Shown here one piece after another: positions 44,897 through 53,655 of a DNA stretch of 64,000 nucleotides. Numbering within the stretch: position 1 is the stretch's first letter; the number at the start of each line of letters is the position of its first letter. Position numbers and translations under genes: made by a program. The notes under the pieces are model-generated. The model did no database searches, had not been told where the DNA came from, and worked only from the letters and a program-made list of their open reading frames with translations. Location: the NCBI RefSeq assembly GCF_002368035.1, contig NZ_AP018223.1:908449-972448 (forward strand), written 5' to 3'. The DNA is from Nostoc linckia NIES-25. Its GTDB lineage: Bacteria > Cyanobacteriota > Cyanobacteriia > Cyanobacteriales > Nostocaceae.

Positions 44897-46711
44897 ATGA
44901 TTATGCACAACCGTATATTCACTACTTTATTTTTAACTCTATCTTTAGCGACCACACCCCAGCTTGTAGTTGCTCAAAACAATATTGAACAGCTATTTCA
45001 ACAAGGCAAGGCTGCCCAAGAAGCGGGTAAATACTCAGAATCAGAGGCAACATATCGCCGGATTATTCAAATTGAACCAAATAATGCCACTGCTTACTAT
45101 AAGTTGTGTGATGTTTTGGATGACCAGAACAAACTTGATGAAGCAATAACAGCTTGTGAAAAATCTATTCGACTTAACTCACAAGATGCCAAAACTCACA
45201 ATCTTCTTGGCTACATTTTTAAAAGACAGAAGAAATTAGATGCCACTGCTTACTACAATCTCGGCATTGCCCTCAGTTACCAGAAGAAATTAGATAAAGC
45301 AGTTGCCGCCTACGAAAAAGCAATTCAACTCAATCCCAACTATGCCGATGCTTACAACAATCTCGGCATTGCCCTCAGTTACCAGAAGAAATTAGATAAA
45401 GCAGTTGCCGCCTACGAAAAAGCAATTCAACTCAATCCCAACTATGCCGATGCTTACAACAATCTCGGCATTGCCCTCAGTTACCAGAAGAAATTAGATA
45501 AAGCAGTTACCGCCTACCAAAAAGCAATTCAACTCAACCCCAACGATGCCACTGCTTACAACAATCTCGGCATTGCCCTCAGTGACCAGAAGAAATTAGA
45601 TAAAGCAGTTGCCGCCTACGAAAAAGCAATTCAACTCAACCCCAACGATGCCACTGCTTACAACAATCTCGGCATTGCCCTCAGTTACCAGAAGAAATTA
45701 GATAAAGCAGTTGCCGCCTACCAAAAAGCAATTCAACTCAACCCCAACTATGCCGGTGCTTACAACAATCTCGGCATTGCCCTCAGACAGCAGAAGAAAT
45801 TATATGCTGCTGTTGCCGCCTACGAAAAAGCCCTAACATTACCAGAAGACAATTCTGGAACCCCAGCCAGCGCTCATACTCTCGCAAATAATAGCTTAGG
45901 TGTAGCATTCCAAGAGCAAGGGAAACTAGAAGAAGCGATTGAACACTTTGACAAAGCAGAAGAAATTGACCCCAATTTTGTCTATGCCAGTAACAATAAT
46001 ATAGAAGCAAGGCGGTTATGGAAGACGAAAGACGATACCCAAGCTAAGGGCATAGTCGATGACCGAGATTTGTTGCCTAAAAACGATCCAACTGTACCCA
46101 TTAAGCGTTCTGTGGTACGCATCAGTGCGGAGTTTTTTAGCCGGGAACGCCAAGGAATAGAGATTGGCACTGGTATAGTCATTAAACGAGAAGATAACCG
46201 GACATTGATTCTCACTAATCGTCATGTGATTTTTGATGGCTACGAACAGGGTAAAAATATTCAAGTGGAATTTTTCAGTTCGCCACCGCCAAACCAAGTG
46301 CGAATGCGGCGAGATGCCAAGCTGTTGAAAATGACTTCTGTTGACGAACAACTCGATTTAGCTGTTTTGGAAGTTAGCGGTAATCTACCAGAAGATATTC
46401 AGCCTTTATCCATCTCGTCAAATAAAATTACCTCGAAAATGCCCGTTAGGATTATCGGTCATTCTGCTCAAAGAGGTGAAGATAAATCTTGGTCTATGGA
46501 ATCAGGGCAAATCAGCTATGTAAATCAGCGATTAGAAATATCTCAAGCTGCACTCAAACCCGGTTATTCTGGCAGTCCTGTGCTGGATTCAGAAAATCGA
46601 TTTTTAGGCATTGTCTTTGCGCGAAAAAAAGATGAAGGTCGAGATTTCGCTTTTCCTATGGCTGAGATTGAAAAACAATTGTCTATTTGGAATATTAAAT
46701 GGACGCGATGA
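44897..46711 (+). CDS. secreted TPR-repeat protein with trypsin-like domain
   Basis: A 604-residue protein with an N-terminal signal (LTLSLATTPQLVVAQN), about nine TPR units (residues about 30-370), six of which are near-identical 34-residue copies (YYNLGIALSYQKKLDKAVAAYEKAIQLNPNY), and a C-terminal trypsin-fold domain (about 405-600). The catalytic triad is visible: His443 in LTNRHV, Asp487 in LDLAVLEV and Ser560 in GYSGSP. Numbering is from ATG 44897; ATG 44903 is equally possible. Likely periplasmic; its substrate is unknown. Followed by two smaller exported or membrane genes that may be in the same unit. Confidence 0.85.
   Translation: MIMHNRIFTTLFLTLSLATTPQLVVAQNNIEQLFQQGKAAQEAGKYSESEATYRRIIQIEPNNATAYYKLCDVLDDQNKLDEAITACEKSIRLNSQDAKTHNLLGYIFKRQKKLDATAYYNLGIALSYQKKLDKAVAAYEKAIQLNPNYADAYNNLGIALSYQKKLDKAVAAYEKAIQLNPNYADAYNNLGIALSYQKKLDKAVTAYQKAIQLNPNDATAYNNLGIALSDQKKLDKAVAAYEKAIQLNPNDATAYNNLGIALSYQKKLDKAVAAYQKAIQLNPNYAGAYNNLGIALRQQKKLYAAVAAYEKALTLPEDNSGTPASAHTLANNSLGVAFQEQGKLEEAIEHFDKAEEIDPNFVYASNNNIEARRLWKTKDDTQAKGIVDDRDLLPKNDPTVPIKRSVVRISAEFFSRERQGIEIGTGIVIKREDNRTLILTNRHVIFDGYEQGKNIQVEFFSSPPPNQVRMRRDAKLLKMTSVDEQLDLAVLEVSGNLPEDIQPLSISSNKITSKMPVRIIGHSAQRGEDKSWSMESGQISYVNQRLEISQAALKPGYSGSPVLDSENRFLGIVFARKKDEGRDFAFPMAEIEKQLSIWNIKWTR
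45245..45786 (+). repeat. 102-bp TPR-encoding tandem repeats
   Basis: Five to six tandem copies of a 102-base unit (starting CTCGGCATTGCCCTCAG) with few differences, encoding the repeated TPR units. Confidence 0.88.
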
Positions 46712-46730
46712 ATTAGAATCAGACGCGATG

Positions 46731-46750
46731 AATCGCGTCTCTACAAGAGT
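46731..46750 (+). repeat. AGACGCGAT hairpin repeat
   Basis: AGACGCGAT / ATCGCGTCT around a 2-base centre, followed by CTACAAG. A similar AGAGACGC...GCGTCT hairpin follows cmpA near 17947. It resembles a REP-type sequence. Confidence 0.65.
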
Positions 46751-46769
46751 TGTTTAATTTGAATAAATT

Positions 46770-47471
46770 ATGAATTATAAAATTATTGTTGCCAGTCTAT
46801 TAATCTTCAGCTTCAGCCATCTTCCTGCTGCTGCTTCTTGCCCAGAAGGAAATCCCCAATCTACTGATTATATTCGCCGCCAACCACCCAACCGCTGCGA
46901 AGGTCTGATAGAAAACTTAAGCGCGAATACGTTGAACCTAATTTCTATTGCTACTCGCAACCTTAGCAGTTTTAGTAAAACTCTCACGCTACAAGTTCCG
47001 CAAATCAATGGCGGACAAAACCCTGAAGTAATAGTGAAATCTTTAGATGATTTGTTATTGTCTAAAAATGGTTCGCGTTTCAGCTTTAGCTGGGATACTT
47101 ACGTTCTCAGGCAAGCCAAAATACCAGCAAATAAACTCCGCGCTGTGGCATCCTATAACCTTGGTTCCCAACCTGTCTATGTTCCAGTCATTCTCGGACA
47201 AAGTTCTGGTAAGTATGAATTTGCTTTTTATTCTGAGAGTCGAGTAAAGTTTATTAGCTTTAAAATCCTTTCTCCAAGTAAAGAAACGATATACGAGACT
47301 AAGCAGCCTAACCCGAAAAAAGGTGAAACTATTTTTACCTGGGATGGACGCAACGCCGCAGCAGGACGCTATCAACTGCGCTACGTTGCTAATATTGAAC
47401 GCAGAAATGAACCTAGCGATCGCATCTCACGACAAATTGTATTTGAACATAACCCAAATTGGTTAAAATAA
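46770..47471 (+). CDS. exported hypothetical protein with FlgD-like Ig segment
   Basis: A 233-residue protein with a signal peptide (ends near PAAASCPEG) and a beta-rich body. Near the C-terminus FTWDGRNAAAGRYQLRYVA resembles the FlgD-type Ig-like repeat that carries a W-D-G-x-x-x-x-G-x-Y pattern. No catalytic motif is recognised. It ends one base before the next gene starts, so the two are almost certainly co-transcribed and translationally close. Possibly an envelope partner of the downstream membrane protein and the TPR-protease. Function unknown. Confidence 0.65.
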   Translation: MNYKIIVASLLIFSFSHLPAAASCPEGNPQSTDYIRRQPPNRCEGLIENLSANTLNLISIATRNLSSFSKTLTLQVPQINGGQNPEVIVKSLDDLLLSKNGSRFSFSWDTYVLRQAKIPANKLRAVASYNLGSQPVYVPVILGQSSGKYEFAFYSESRVKFISFKILSPSKETIYETKQPNPKKGETIFTWDGRNAAAGRYQLRYVANIERRNEPSDRISRQIVFEHNPNWLK

Positions 47472-47472
47472 C

Positions 47473-48708
47473 ATGGCATCCCGGCAAAAAGCCAAACAAA
47501 AATTTCCCGACTTCATCAAGATTCGCCAATGGTTGAATTTTATGAAAAGATATCTAATTGCTGGGTTTTTAGCCATAATTTCAGCACTAAAACGCTTGCT
47601 ACGAATTAGTGCAAAGCATCAAAATTTATTTTTGGTGCTGCTGTTAATTTTATTTTTTACTTTCCTCACCTTTGCCGCTATTGTACCCGGCACACATACA
47701 TTTGAAGGTAATATTACTGCTGAAAAAATGAGTTTTATTTATAAGGGAGAAGAAAACAAACTTCTTCTGCAAAATATTCGCTGCATCAAAGAATTAGAAA
47801 ATGAAGGTAGACAAACTCTGACTTTTACAGGAACTTTTCAAACGCCAGAATTTAGTAAGTTAAATTCTTTAAAAATCCGGCTTAAAGACCGTGAGAGTAG
47901 ATGGATTATTACTCCTGTTAATTCTCAAGACACGAGTGAAATCAGTCTTGAAGAACTACGACTACAACCAAATACAAAAGTAACTGGACTTAGTTATGAT
48001 TTTTATCGCAATCAACTGGCTTTTTCTCTGCAACCAAACTCTAATTTAAACCCAAAAATCAAAAATACAATAGATTTATATTTAGGTCAACAGCCAATCA
48101 AAGTTGTAGTAGAAGGTTATGAATTACCAGGTTTAAAATTACCAAAGCAATTCGATAAGGAAACACCATTAGAATTTATTTTAACTCCAAATAATAAAAT
48201 TAATTTAAATTTAACGGAAGATGCCAGTCTTTATATTACTGTCTCTAAATCTCCTAAATATGAATCAGAACAATGGTTTAGAGGAAAGATAAAAGCTGAA
48301 AATCTGCAATTTTAAGATGTAGATATAACTGGTAAAGATGTCAGAGACGATTTAAAAGTTTCTACTATTGTGGAAGGCAAAATCCGCATGGCAGAACAGG
48401 AGAGGGAGATTAAAGAAAATCAGTTTCTTATGGGAGAAGATGCTAAGGCTTCTCTAAATATTCAAGAAATACGGCATCTAGGAATTGTGCCGCAAAAGGG
48501 AATAGAAGCCCGGTTTTCTGGGAAAACGAAGGAGATTCAAATTGGTTTAGATCCTGATTTTCCGGTTTCGAGAATCAGCGGTAGTTGGTTAGATGGTGTT
48601 TTACCTCGTGATGCGATTATTGCGCTGTTCTCTTTTGGGGCTGCTACGGTTGCTAATCTTTTATCTTGGTTGTTTAGTAATGGTTCTAATTCAGGAACAA
48701 AACCGTAG
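47473..48708 (+). pseudogene. membrane-anchored hypothetical gene split by an in-frame TAA
   Basis: The frame opening at 47473 encodes 280 residues with one transmembrane segment (about residues 55-75, LVLLLILFFTFLTFAAIV) and a beta-rich domain. It stops at TAA 48313-48315. The same frame stays open from 48316 (DVDITGKDVRDDLKVSTIVEG...) to 48708, ending with a second hydrophobic segment (IIALFSFGAATVANLLSWLF). This looks like one gene of 411 codons broken by a nonsense mutation rather than two genes. A GTG at 48370 could start a separate 112-residue product but has no clear binding site. Family not recognised. Confidence 0.65.
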
Positions 48709-48760
48709 TAATGATTTATTCACGCAGAGACGCAGAGGCGCAGAGAGGAAGACGGAGTTT

Positions 48761-49792
48761 TTATGATACTGTGCCAATACTCCGATCGCCATTTATCTCA
48801 ATAACTAAATCAACCACTGTTGCATCTTTTACTAACGGCTTGATGAATAATTCAGGGTGAAGCGATCGCCAAAAATAATTGACAAATTGCTCTATCTCTG
48901 CATCGCTCATTCCCGATTTACCCGCAGCAATCATCTGGTGTTCCGCCTGTTTGCGCCACTCCAAAGAACAGCGATAATCAGTGGGATACAACACAATTAA
49001 ACTGTCTAATCGCTCCCACAGTGGTAGATAATCGTGGAGGCGAAGATTCATATCGCGGGCAAATGCTTTATCTTCGTCTGTGAGAATTGGCGACGGTGCA
49101 GTATCAAATAAATCTGGGTTGATTGGTCGCGCACCCACAAACCAACCTTCAAATAGTACTATATCTATATTTGTAGCGATTTCTGGATTAGTGCGATCGC
49201 CAGCACCCCCATACGCAGATTTATCAAACCGAGGAATCATAACTGGGCTTTGGAACTCGCGGATTTTATCTAGTATATTTAAACCCAAATCTACATCGTG
49301 GGTTCCTGGGGGGCCGCGCCAAATCAAGCGGGGATCTTGCTGTGTTAAGAATAAGCGATCGCTGTAAGTTTTATATAAGTCATCCAAAGACAAACTCACA
49401 GTTCGGTATCCCAACTGATTGAGAATCAAGCCCAGAACTTTGCACATGGTGGTTTTCCCAGTGCCTTGTCCTCCCAAAATGCCCTGAATCAAAGGCCGTC
49501 CCAACTCTTGACGCTGCGATGCGAGTTTGATTCCCAAAGGCAACCACAAGTCCCACAAAACTTGTAACATTTCCTTGGGTTCTCTTTGCAGGGTAGTTTG
49601 GCAGAACTCGTTAAAAGCTGGCAACACAGATTTTAGTAAATGCGATCGCTTTTCCATCGCCTCATCCACATTTTCGGGCGTAATTCCAAAAGCCTTTGCC
49701 CTCAACCCATCTGCCAACACCGCCTCTCTTGCTTTTTGTAGCCAGCTTTCACTGACTTCTGAAACCAAAATTTCACCCACCCAAAAACTCAT
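48761..49792 (-). CDS. glyK: glycerate 3-kinase (GLYK type)
   Basis: A 343-residue kinase resembling plant-type D-glycerate 3-kinase, the last step of the photorespiratory C2 cycle: GILGGQGTGKTTMCKVL (Walker A), SLSLDDLYKTYSDR, RGPPGTHDVDLGL, PRFDKSAYGGAGDR and VLFEGWFVGARPI. The start at 49792 (MSFWVGEILV) is preferred; a 19-residue upstream extension is encoded by GGCAGGGGGG repeats and is not expected to be translated. It is followed upstream on the same strand by the DUF565 gene. Phosphoribulokinase-like nucleoside kinase fold, cytoplasmic. Confidence 0.9.
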   Translation of the reverse strand: MSFWVGEILVSEVSESWLQKAREAVLADGLRAKAFGITPENVDEAMEKRSHLLKSVLPAFNEFCQTTLQREPKEMLQVLWDLWLPLGIKLASQRQELGRPLIQGILGGQGTGKTTMCKVLGLILNQLGYRTVSLSLDDLYKTYSDRLFLTQQDPRLIWRGPPGTHDVDLGLNILDKIREFQSPVMIPRFDKSAYGGAGDRTNPEIATNIDIVLFEGWFVGARPINPDLFDTAPSPILTDEDKAFARDMNLRLHDYLPLWERLDSLIVLYPTDYRCSLEWRKQAEHQMIAAGKSGMSDAEIEQFVNYFWRSLHPELFIKPLVKDATVVDLVIEINGDRSIGTVS

Positions 49793-49845
49793 AATTTCTC
49801 CCCCTGCCTCCCCTGCTCCCTGCCCCTCTGCCCCCCTGCCTCTCT

Positions 49846-50178
49846 TCACGATCCCAACTTAAAGGCCTCAAGAAACAAGCTGTAGGTAAAGCCAACTTTC
49901 AGGAGATTTAATGAGTCTACCAAGAGCGATCGCCTAGTGAAAAAAGGCTGGCGGTAAAATATTCTGCTAGTAATTTCCGTCAATACTACTAAAAAACCAG
50001 CTACCACAATATCTAATTCTGCCCTTTGCCCTGCTGTGGTGGAAGCTGCGTTTCCCAGAAAAAAACCGAACAAAAAACTAATTATCAGCAACGACATTCG
50101 CCGCCAAGGATTTAGAAACCATTGCCCCAACTGTCTAGCAATGGCATCGAACAAGTTATTAAGACGTGTGTTTTGCAT
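49846..50178 (-). CDS. DUF565 / Ycf20-like membrane protein
   Basis: A 110-residue protein from ATG 50178 (MQNTRLNNLF); six more residues are possible from 50196. It has two hydrophobic helices (about 25-47 and 55-75) and the family motifs NPWRRMSLLIISFLFGFFLGNAAS and FYRQPFF, RSLLVDSLNLLKVGFTYSLFLEAFKLGS, matching plastid Ycf20 and cyanobacterial DUF565 proteins, which have been linked to non-photochemical quenching in algae. It lies just upstream of glyK on the same strand and may share its transcript. Confidence 0.85.
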   Translation of the reverse strand: MQNTRLNNLFDAIARQLGQWFLNPWRRMSLLIISFLFGFFLGNAASTTAGQRAELDIVVAGFLVVLTEITSRIFYRQPFFTRRSLLVDSLNLLKVGFTYSLFLEAFKLGS

Positions 50179-50745
50179 TAAAGGGACTTTTGGCAAAAAG
50201 TCAACATCCCTTGAAATATATCAATATTTAAATCAAATAAATTGGTTTTAACATCAGCTTATTTGTTAAAATTATAGGTATCCGCTGGCCTTTCAGTGTC
50301 TATTGAAATTTTTCGTAAATTTTATCATCTTGAGGGAAGTACATAGCTTCTTAAAGGGCTACATTTCCACATTCAAGATCGAATATACTACCTAGATTTA
50401 TCTCAGGTTTGGCAATGAACGCTTTGTTGAGACCGCTAGCGGTTTCACAAAATTTCTATTGTTTCATTCAAATCAATTTCCTGATTAAGTATCTAATTTT
50501 AATTTTTTATGGAAGCTTACGGACAAAAACTAAGTAGTCGGTCTCTACACCCCTTGTTATTCAAACACCAAAGGAATTTTTTCTTTGAAATGTTTGTCAC
50601 TTGAAATGATATTTATCATACATTCCTCACTATAATTTGAGGAAAATTTATATAAAGCTACTTAGTGCGATCGCCTTTTATGATAAAGGGCTACTATTTG
50701 GTTAAGCCTAGACAAAATATTTATTTCTAATAACTATTAATCAAT
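50179..50745. other. gap between divergent genes, no gene seen
   Basis: About 570 AT-rich bases. Contains one GCGATCGC site and a GACCGCTAGCGGTTTC inverted repeat near 50430. No supported coding sequence or RNA. Confidence 0.45.
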
Positions 50746-51384
50746 ATGAAATCTTCTGTGTATCGTAACCTCAGTGTTACAGCTTGTTGCTTGGGACTGC
50801 TTGTTGCTTTGGTAGGATGCTTGGGAGTCAGCGTATCCTTTGAGTCCACGAACCCAGATACATCTTCGGAAGTACCACCTAATACTTCCGAGTGGGGCAC
50901 AGCTTCATCTACAGCGATTTCACCAGAAAAGAATATCTTACCTAATAACCTACCGACTGTAGCAACGAACCCAAGCGATCGAGTGCAAAATAGCACTAAA
51001 GAAAATACTTATCCTGTCTTGGCAAACCGCGATAAATCAGCTACCAAAGCCAAGGATCGGGGAACTTTGCGGATGAGCAATCAAACCGATCAGCCCGTGC
51101 GACTAGCCTTACTGGCGCGAGAGTCTGTAGCAAAAGGCTCTGGTGCTAAAGAGGTTAAATACGATGTCCCGGCACATTGGGATTTTGCTCCTCAAGAAGG
51201 TGGCGACAAGGGACTGGTTTTATCTCTACCTCAGAATAATTTGAAGGTAGAAAAGGGAGATATTTTAGTTGCCTTTGCACAAGATGGCTCCCGCCGTTAC
51301 TGGGGCCCCTATGTTGTTGGAGAAACTCAACTACCCAAGTGGAATTCCCAAACCAAAGAATGGCAACTAGTACTGAGTCAATAA
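50746..51384 (+). CDS. hypothetical lipoprotein
   Basis: A 212-residue exported protein with a lipobox Cys25 (LLVALVGCLG), then a Ser/Thr/Pro-rich linker (about 30-90), and a compact C-terminal domain (about 100-210) with motifs RGTLRMSNQTDQPVRLALLARES and YDVPAHWDFAPQEGGDKGLVLSLP. This C-terminal domain seems to be conserved in cyanobacteria, but I cannot name it. Likely anchored in the periplasm. Followed by short tandem repeats and a membrane glycosyltransferase gene on the same strand. Confidence 0.7.
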   Translation: MKSSVYRNLSVTACCLGLLVALVGCLGVSVSFESTNPDTSSEVPPNTSEWGTASSTAISPEKNILPNNLPTVATNPSDRVQNSTKENTYPVLANRDKSATKAKDRGTLRMSNQTDQPVRLALLARESVAKGSGAKEVKYDVPAHWDFAPQEGGDKGLVLSLPQNNLKVEKGDILVAFAQDGSRRYWGPYVVGETQLPKWNSQTKEWQLVLSQ

Positions 51385-51604
51385 TTGAGTGCTGAGTTAG
51401 GAGTTAGGAGTTAGAAGTTGTTCTCTCCCCACCTCCACCTCATCTCCCTATCTCCCCATCCCCCCATCCCCCCATCCCCCAAACTTCCCCTTAACCACGT
51501 ATAATTAATCTTGCTCAATTACTTATTCAGCACTTGTTTTTTTCAACAAGAACAAAATATAAATAACCAACGACTATTGATTAGTAATTGTTGACTATTG
51601 ACTA
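51385..51604 (+). repeat. CCCCATC short tandem repeats
   Basis: CTCCCCATC / CCCCCATCC heptamers from about 51425 to 51480. The rest of the gap shows no feature. Confidence 0.7.
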
Positions 51605-53575
51605 ATGAAAATGAAATTGAGTGTTAAGAACACTGTCGATCAGTGGTTCAACAAAATGGGAAAAAATTCAACGCTTGGGATAACCGCGTCGATTTTGTGG
51701 TTGATGATGATTGGCTGGATAGCTTTTGGGTGGAATTTGGGCAATATTGGCTTGATTGATGAGACAGAGCCACTGTTTGCAGAAGCTTCCCGCCAGATGT
51801 TCATTACAGGTGATTGGATTACCCCATTTTTTAATGGTGACACTCGTTTCGATAAACCTGCTTTAATTTACTGGTGTCAAGCGATCGCCTATGCAATTAT
51901 TGGAGTGAATGAATGGGCTGTAAGGCTTCCTTCTGCGATCGCTGCATTTGGCTTAATTTGTTTAGCTTTTTACACTGTGCAGTGGTATTTGGCTAAACAA
52001 GACGAATTCGAGCAAGTTTCACGTCCTACTCGCCGCTATTTAATATCGTTTTTGGCAGCAGCCCTGATGGCCTTCAATGGCGAAACCATAATTTGGGCGA
52101 GAACTGGCGTCTCTGATATGTTGCTTACCGGCTGCATGGCATCAGCTTTATTATGTTTCTTCTTGGGGTACGCGAAGGGAGGGACTAGGGAGATAGGGAG
52201 ATGGGGAGATGGGGAGACAAGGGAGATAACCAATGCCCAATACCCAATCACCAGTCACCAATCTCCAATCCCCAATAACTGGTACTTAGCTAGCTATGTG
52301 TTAATTGCTGGTGGAATTTTAACTAAAGGCCCTGTGGGAATCGTCCTACCAGCGCTAATTATTATTGCCTTTTTGCTTTATGTGGGCAAGCTGCGAGAGG
52401 TATTTCGGGAAATGCGCCTGTTATTCGGCATACTGTTAATTCTTGGGTTATCAGTACCTTGGTATGCCTTAGTGATTTGGCGTAATGGCTGGAATTATAT
52501 TAATGCCTTTTTTGGTTATCACAATATAGAACGCTTTACAGAAGTAGTTAATGGTCACTCAGCACCTTGGTATTTTTACTTTTTAATAGTGTTGCTGGGC
52601 TTTGCACCATATTCAGTGTATTTACCTATAGCACTATTCAGACTGAAATTTTGGCAGCGATCGCACTGGCTCTCTCAACAACGTTTTCAGCAATTGAGTT
52701 TATTTGCCGGGTTCTGGTTTGTTGGCATCTTTGGCTTTTTTAGCATTGCTGTCACCAAACTCCCTAGCTACGTATTACCTCTAATGCCAGCAGCAGCCAT
52801 CCTAGTAGCGCTATTGTGGAGCGACTTTTTTGTAAATACGCAAAAATCAGAAACGGAGACAATGGGACACGCAGAGCCGGAGAAATTACTCCCCGCATCA
52901 GAGCGTCCCTACGTTAGAGCGTCTTCTTCCGTCCCCGCGTCCTTCCTGCTCTGGAGTGGCTGGGTGAATGTAGCGTTTTTATCAGTTCTGGCAACCGCAC
53001 TGTTTAACATTACCAATATATTAGGTAGCGATCCAGCCATAACCAACTTCCACGAACTAATTAAACAATCTGGTTTACCAGTTATTGGCGGCGGAATTTG
53101 GCTCGTTTGTGCTGTTTTGGTTGCGGGATTACTACTGAAGCGTCGCTGGAATTCTATAATCAGTGTAAATGTACTAGGATTTGTAGCATTTTTAATTTTT
53201 GTCTTGACGCCTGCTTCATTTTTTATCGATCGCGAACGTCAATTACCCTTAAGAGAGTTGTCTGCAACTATACAGGAAGTCAGACAACCAAATGAAGAAT
53301 TGGTCATGCTTGGGTTTAAAAAGCCGAGCGTAGTATTTTATAGTCAAACTCACGTAAATTATTTCAGATTTCCCCAAGAAGCTTTAGAACATCTTCAAAA
53401 CCAGACAGCCAAGGGTCTAAAACCACCTTCGTTACTGCTGTTGGCCGAACAGAAAAAATTTCTGCAAATGGACTTACAACCAGATGACTACAAAAATTTA
53501 TCCACCAAGGGTGCTTACAATTTAATTCGCATTCCTTTCTTGAAAAAGAAAAACGAAAAATTAGACATATCGTAA
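51605..53575 (+). CDS. GT39 / ArnT-like membrane glycosyltransferase with repeat-derived insert
   Basis: A 656-residue polytopic GT-C type transferase of the PMT/ArnT family, which moves sugars from lipid-phosphate carriers. The catalytic first loop is LIDETEPLFAEASRQMFITGDWITPFFNG with the Asp-Glu pair near residue 38, followed by RFDKPALIYW. About twelve hydrophobic segments are visible. Residues about 190-225 (EIGRWGDGETREITNAQYPI...) are encoded by GGGGAGAT and CCCAATCACCAGT tandem repeats that keep the frame. A second polar insert near residue 415-445 may be similar. Acceptor unknown. Confidence 0.85.
   Translation: MKMKLSVKNTVDQWFNKMGKNSTLGITASILWLMMIGWIAFGWNLGNIGLIDETEPLFAEASRQMFITGDWITPFFNGDTRFDKPALIYWCQAIAYAIIGVNEWAVRLPSAIAAFGLICLAFYTVQWYLAKQDEFEQVSRPTRRYLISFLAAALMAFNGETIIWARTGVSDMLLTGCMASALLCFFLGYAKGGTREIGRWGDGETREITNAQYPITSHQSPIPNNWYLASYVLIAGGILTKGPVGIVLPALIIIAFLLYVGKLREVFREMRLLFGILLILGLSVPWYALVIWRNGWNYINAFFGYHNIERFTEVVNGHSAPWYFYFLIVLLGFAPYSVYLPIALFRLKFWQRSHWLSQQRFQQLSLFAGFWFVGIFGFFSIAVTKLPSYVLPLMPAAAILVALLWSDFFVNTQKSETETMGHAEPEKLLPASERPYVRASSSVPASFLLWSGWVNVAFLSVLATALFNITNILGSDPAITNFHELIKQSGLPVIGGGIWLVCAVLVAGLLLKRRWNSIISVNVLGFVAFLIFVLTPASFFIDRERQLPLRELSATIQEVRQPNEELVMLGFKKPSVVFYSQTHVNYFRFPQEALEHLQNQTAKGLKPPSLLLLAEQKKFLQMDLQPDDYKNLSTKGAYNLIRIPFLKKKNEKLDIS
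52180..52280 (+). repeat. short tandem repeats inside the GT39 coding region
   Basis: GGGAGAT and CCAATACCCAATCACCAGTC type heptamers translate into a loop of the membrane protein without breaking the frame. Confidence 0.8.
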
Positions 53576-53655
53576 AACTGTCATTAGTCCTTTGTCCTTA
53601 GTCATTTGTTCTTTGCTGATGACCAATGACCAATGACCAATGACCAATGACCCGA

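Noticed and set aside
48370..48708. Separate 112-residue gene after the TAA at 48313
   Set aside because: It continues the same frame as the upstream gene without a ribosome binding site, so a split gene is more likely.
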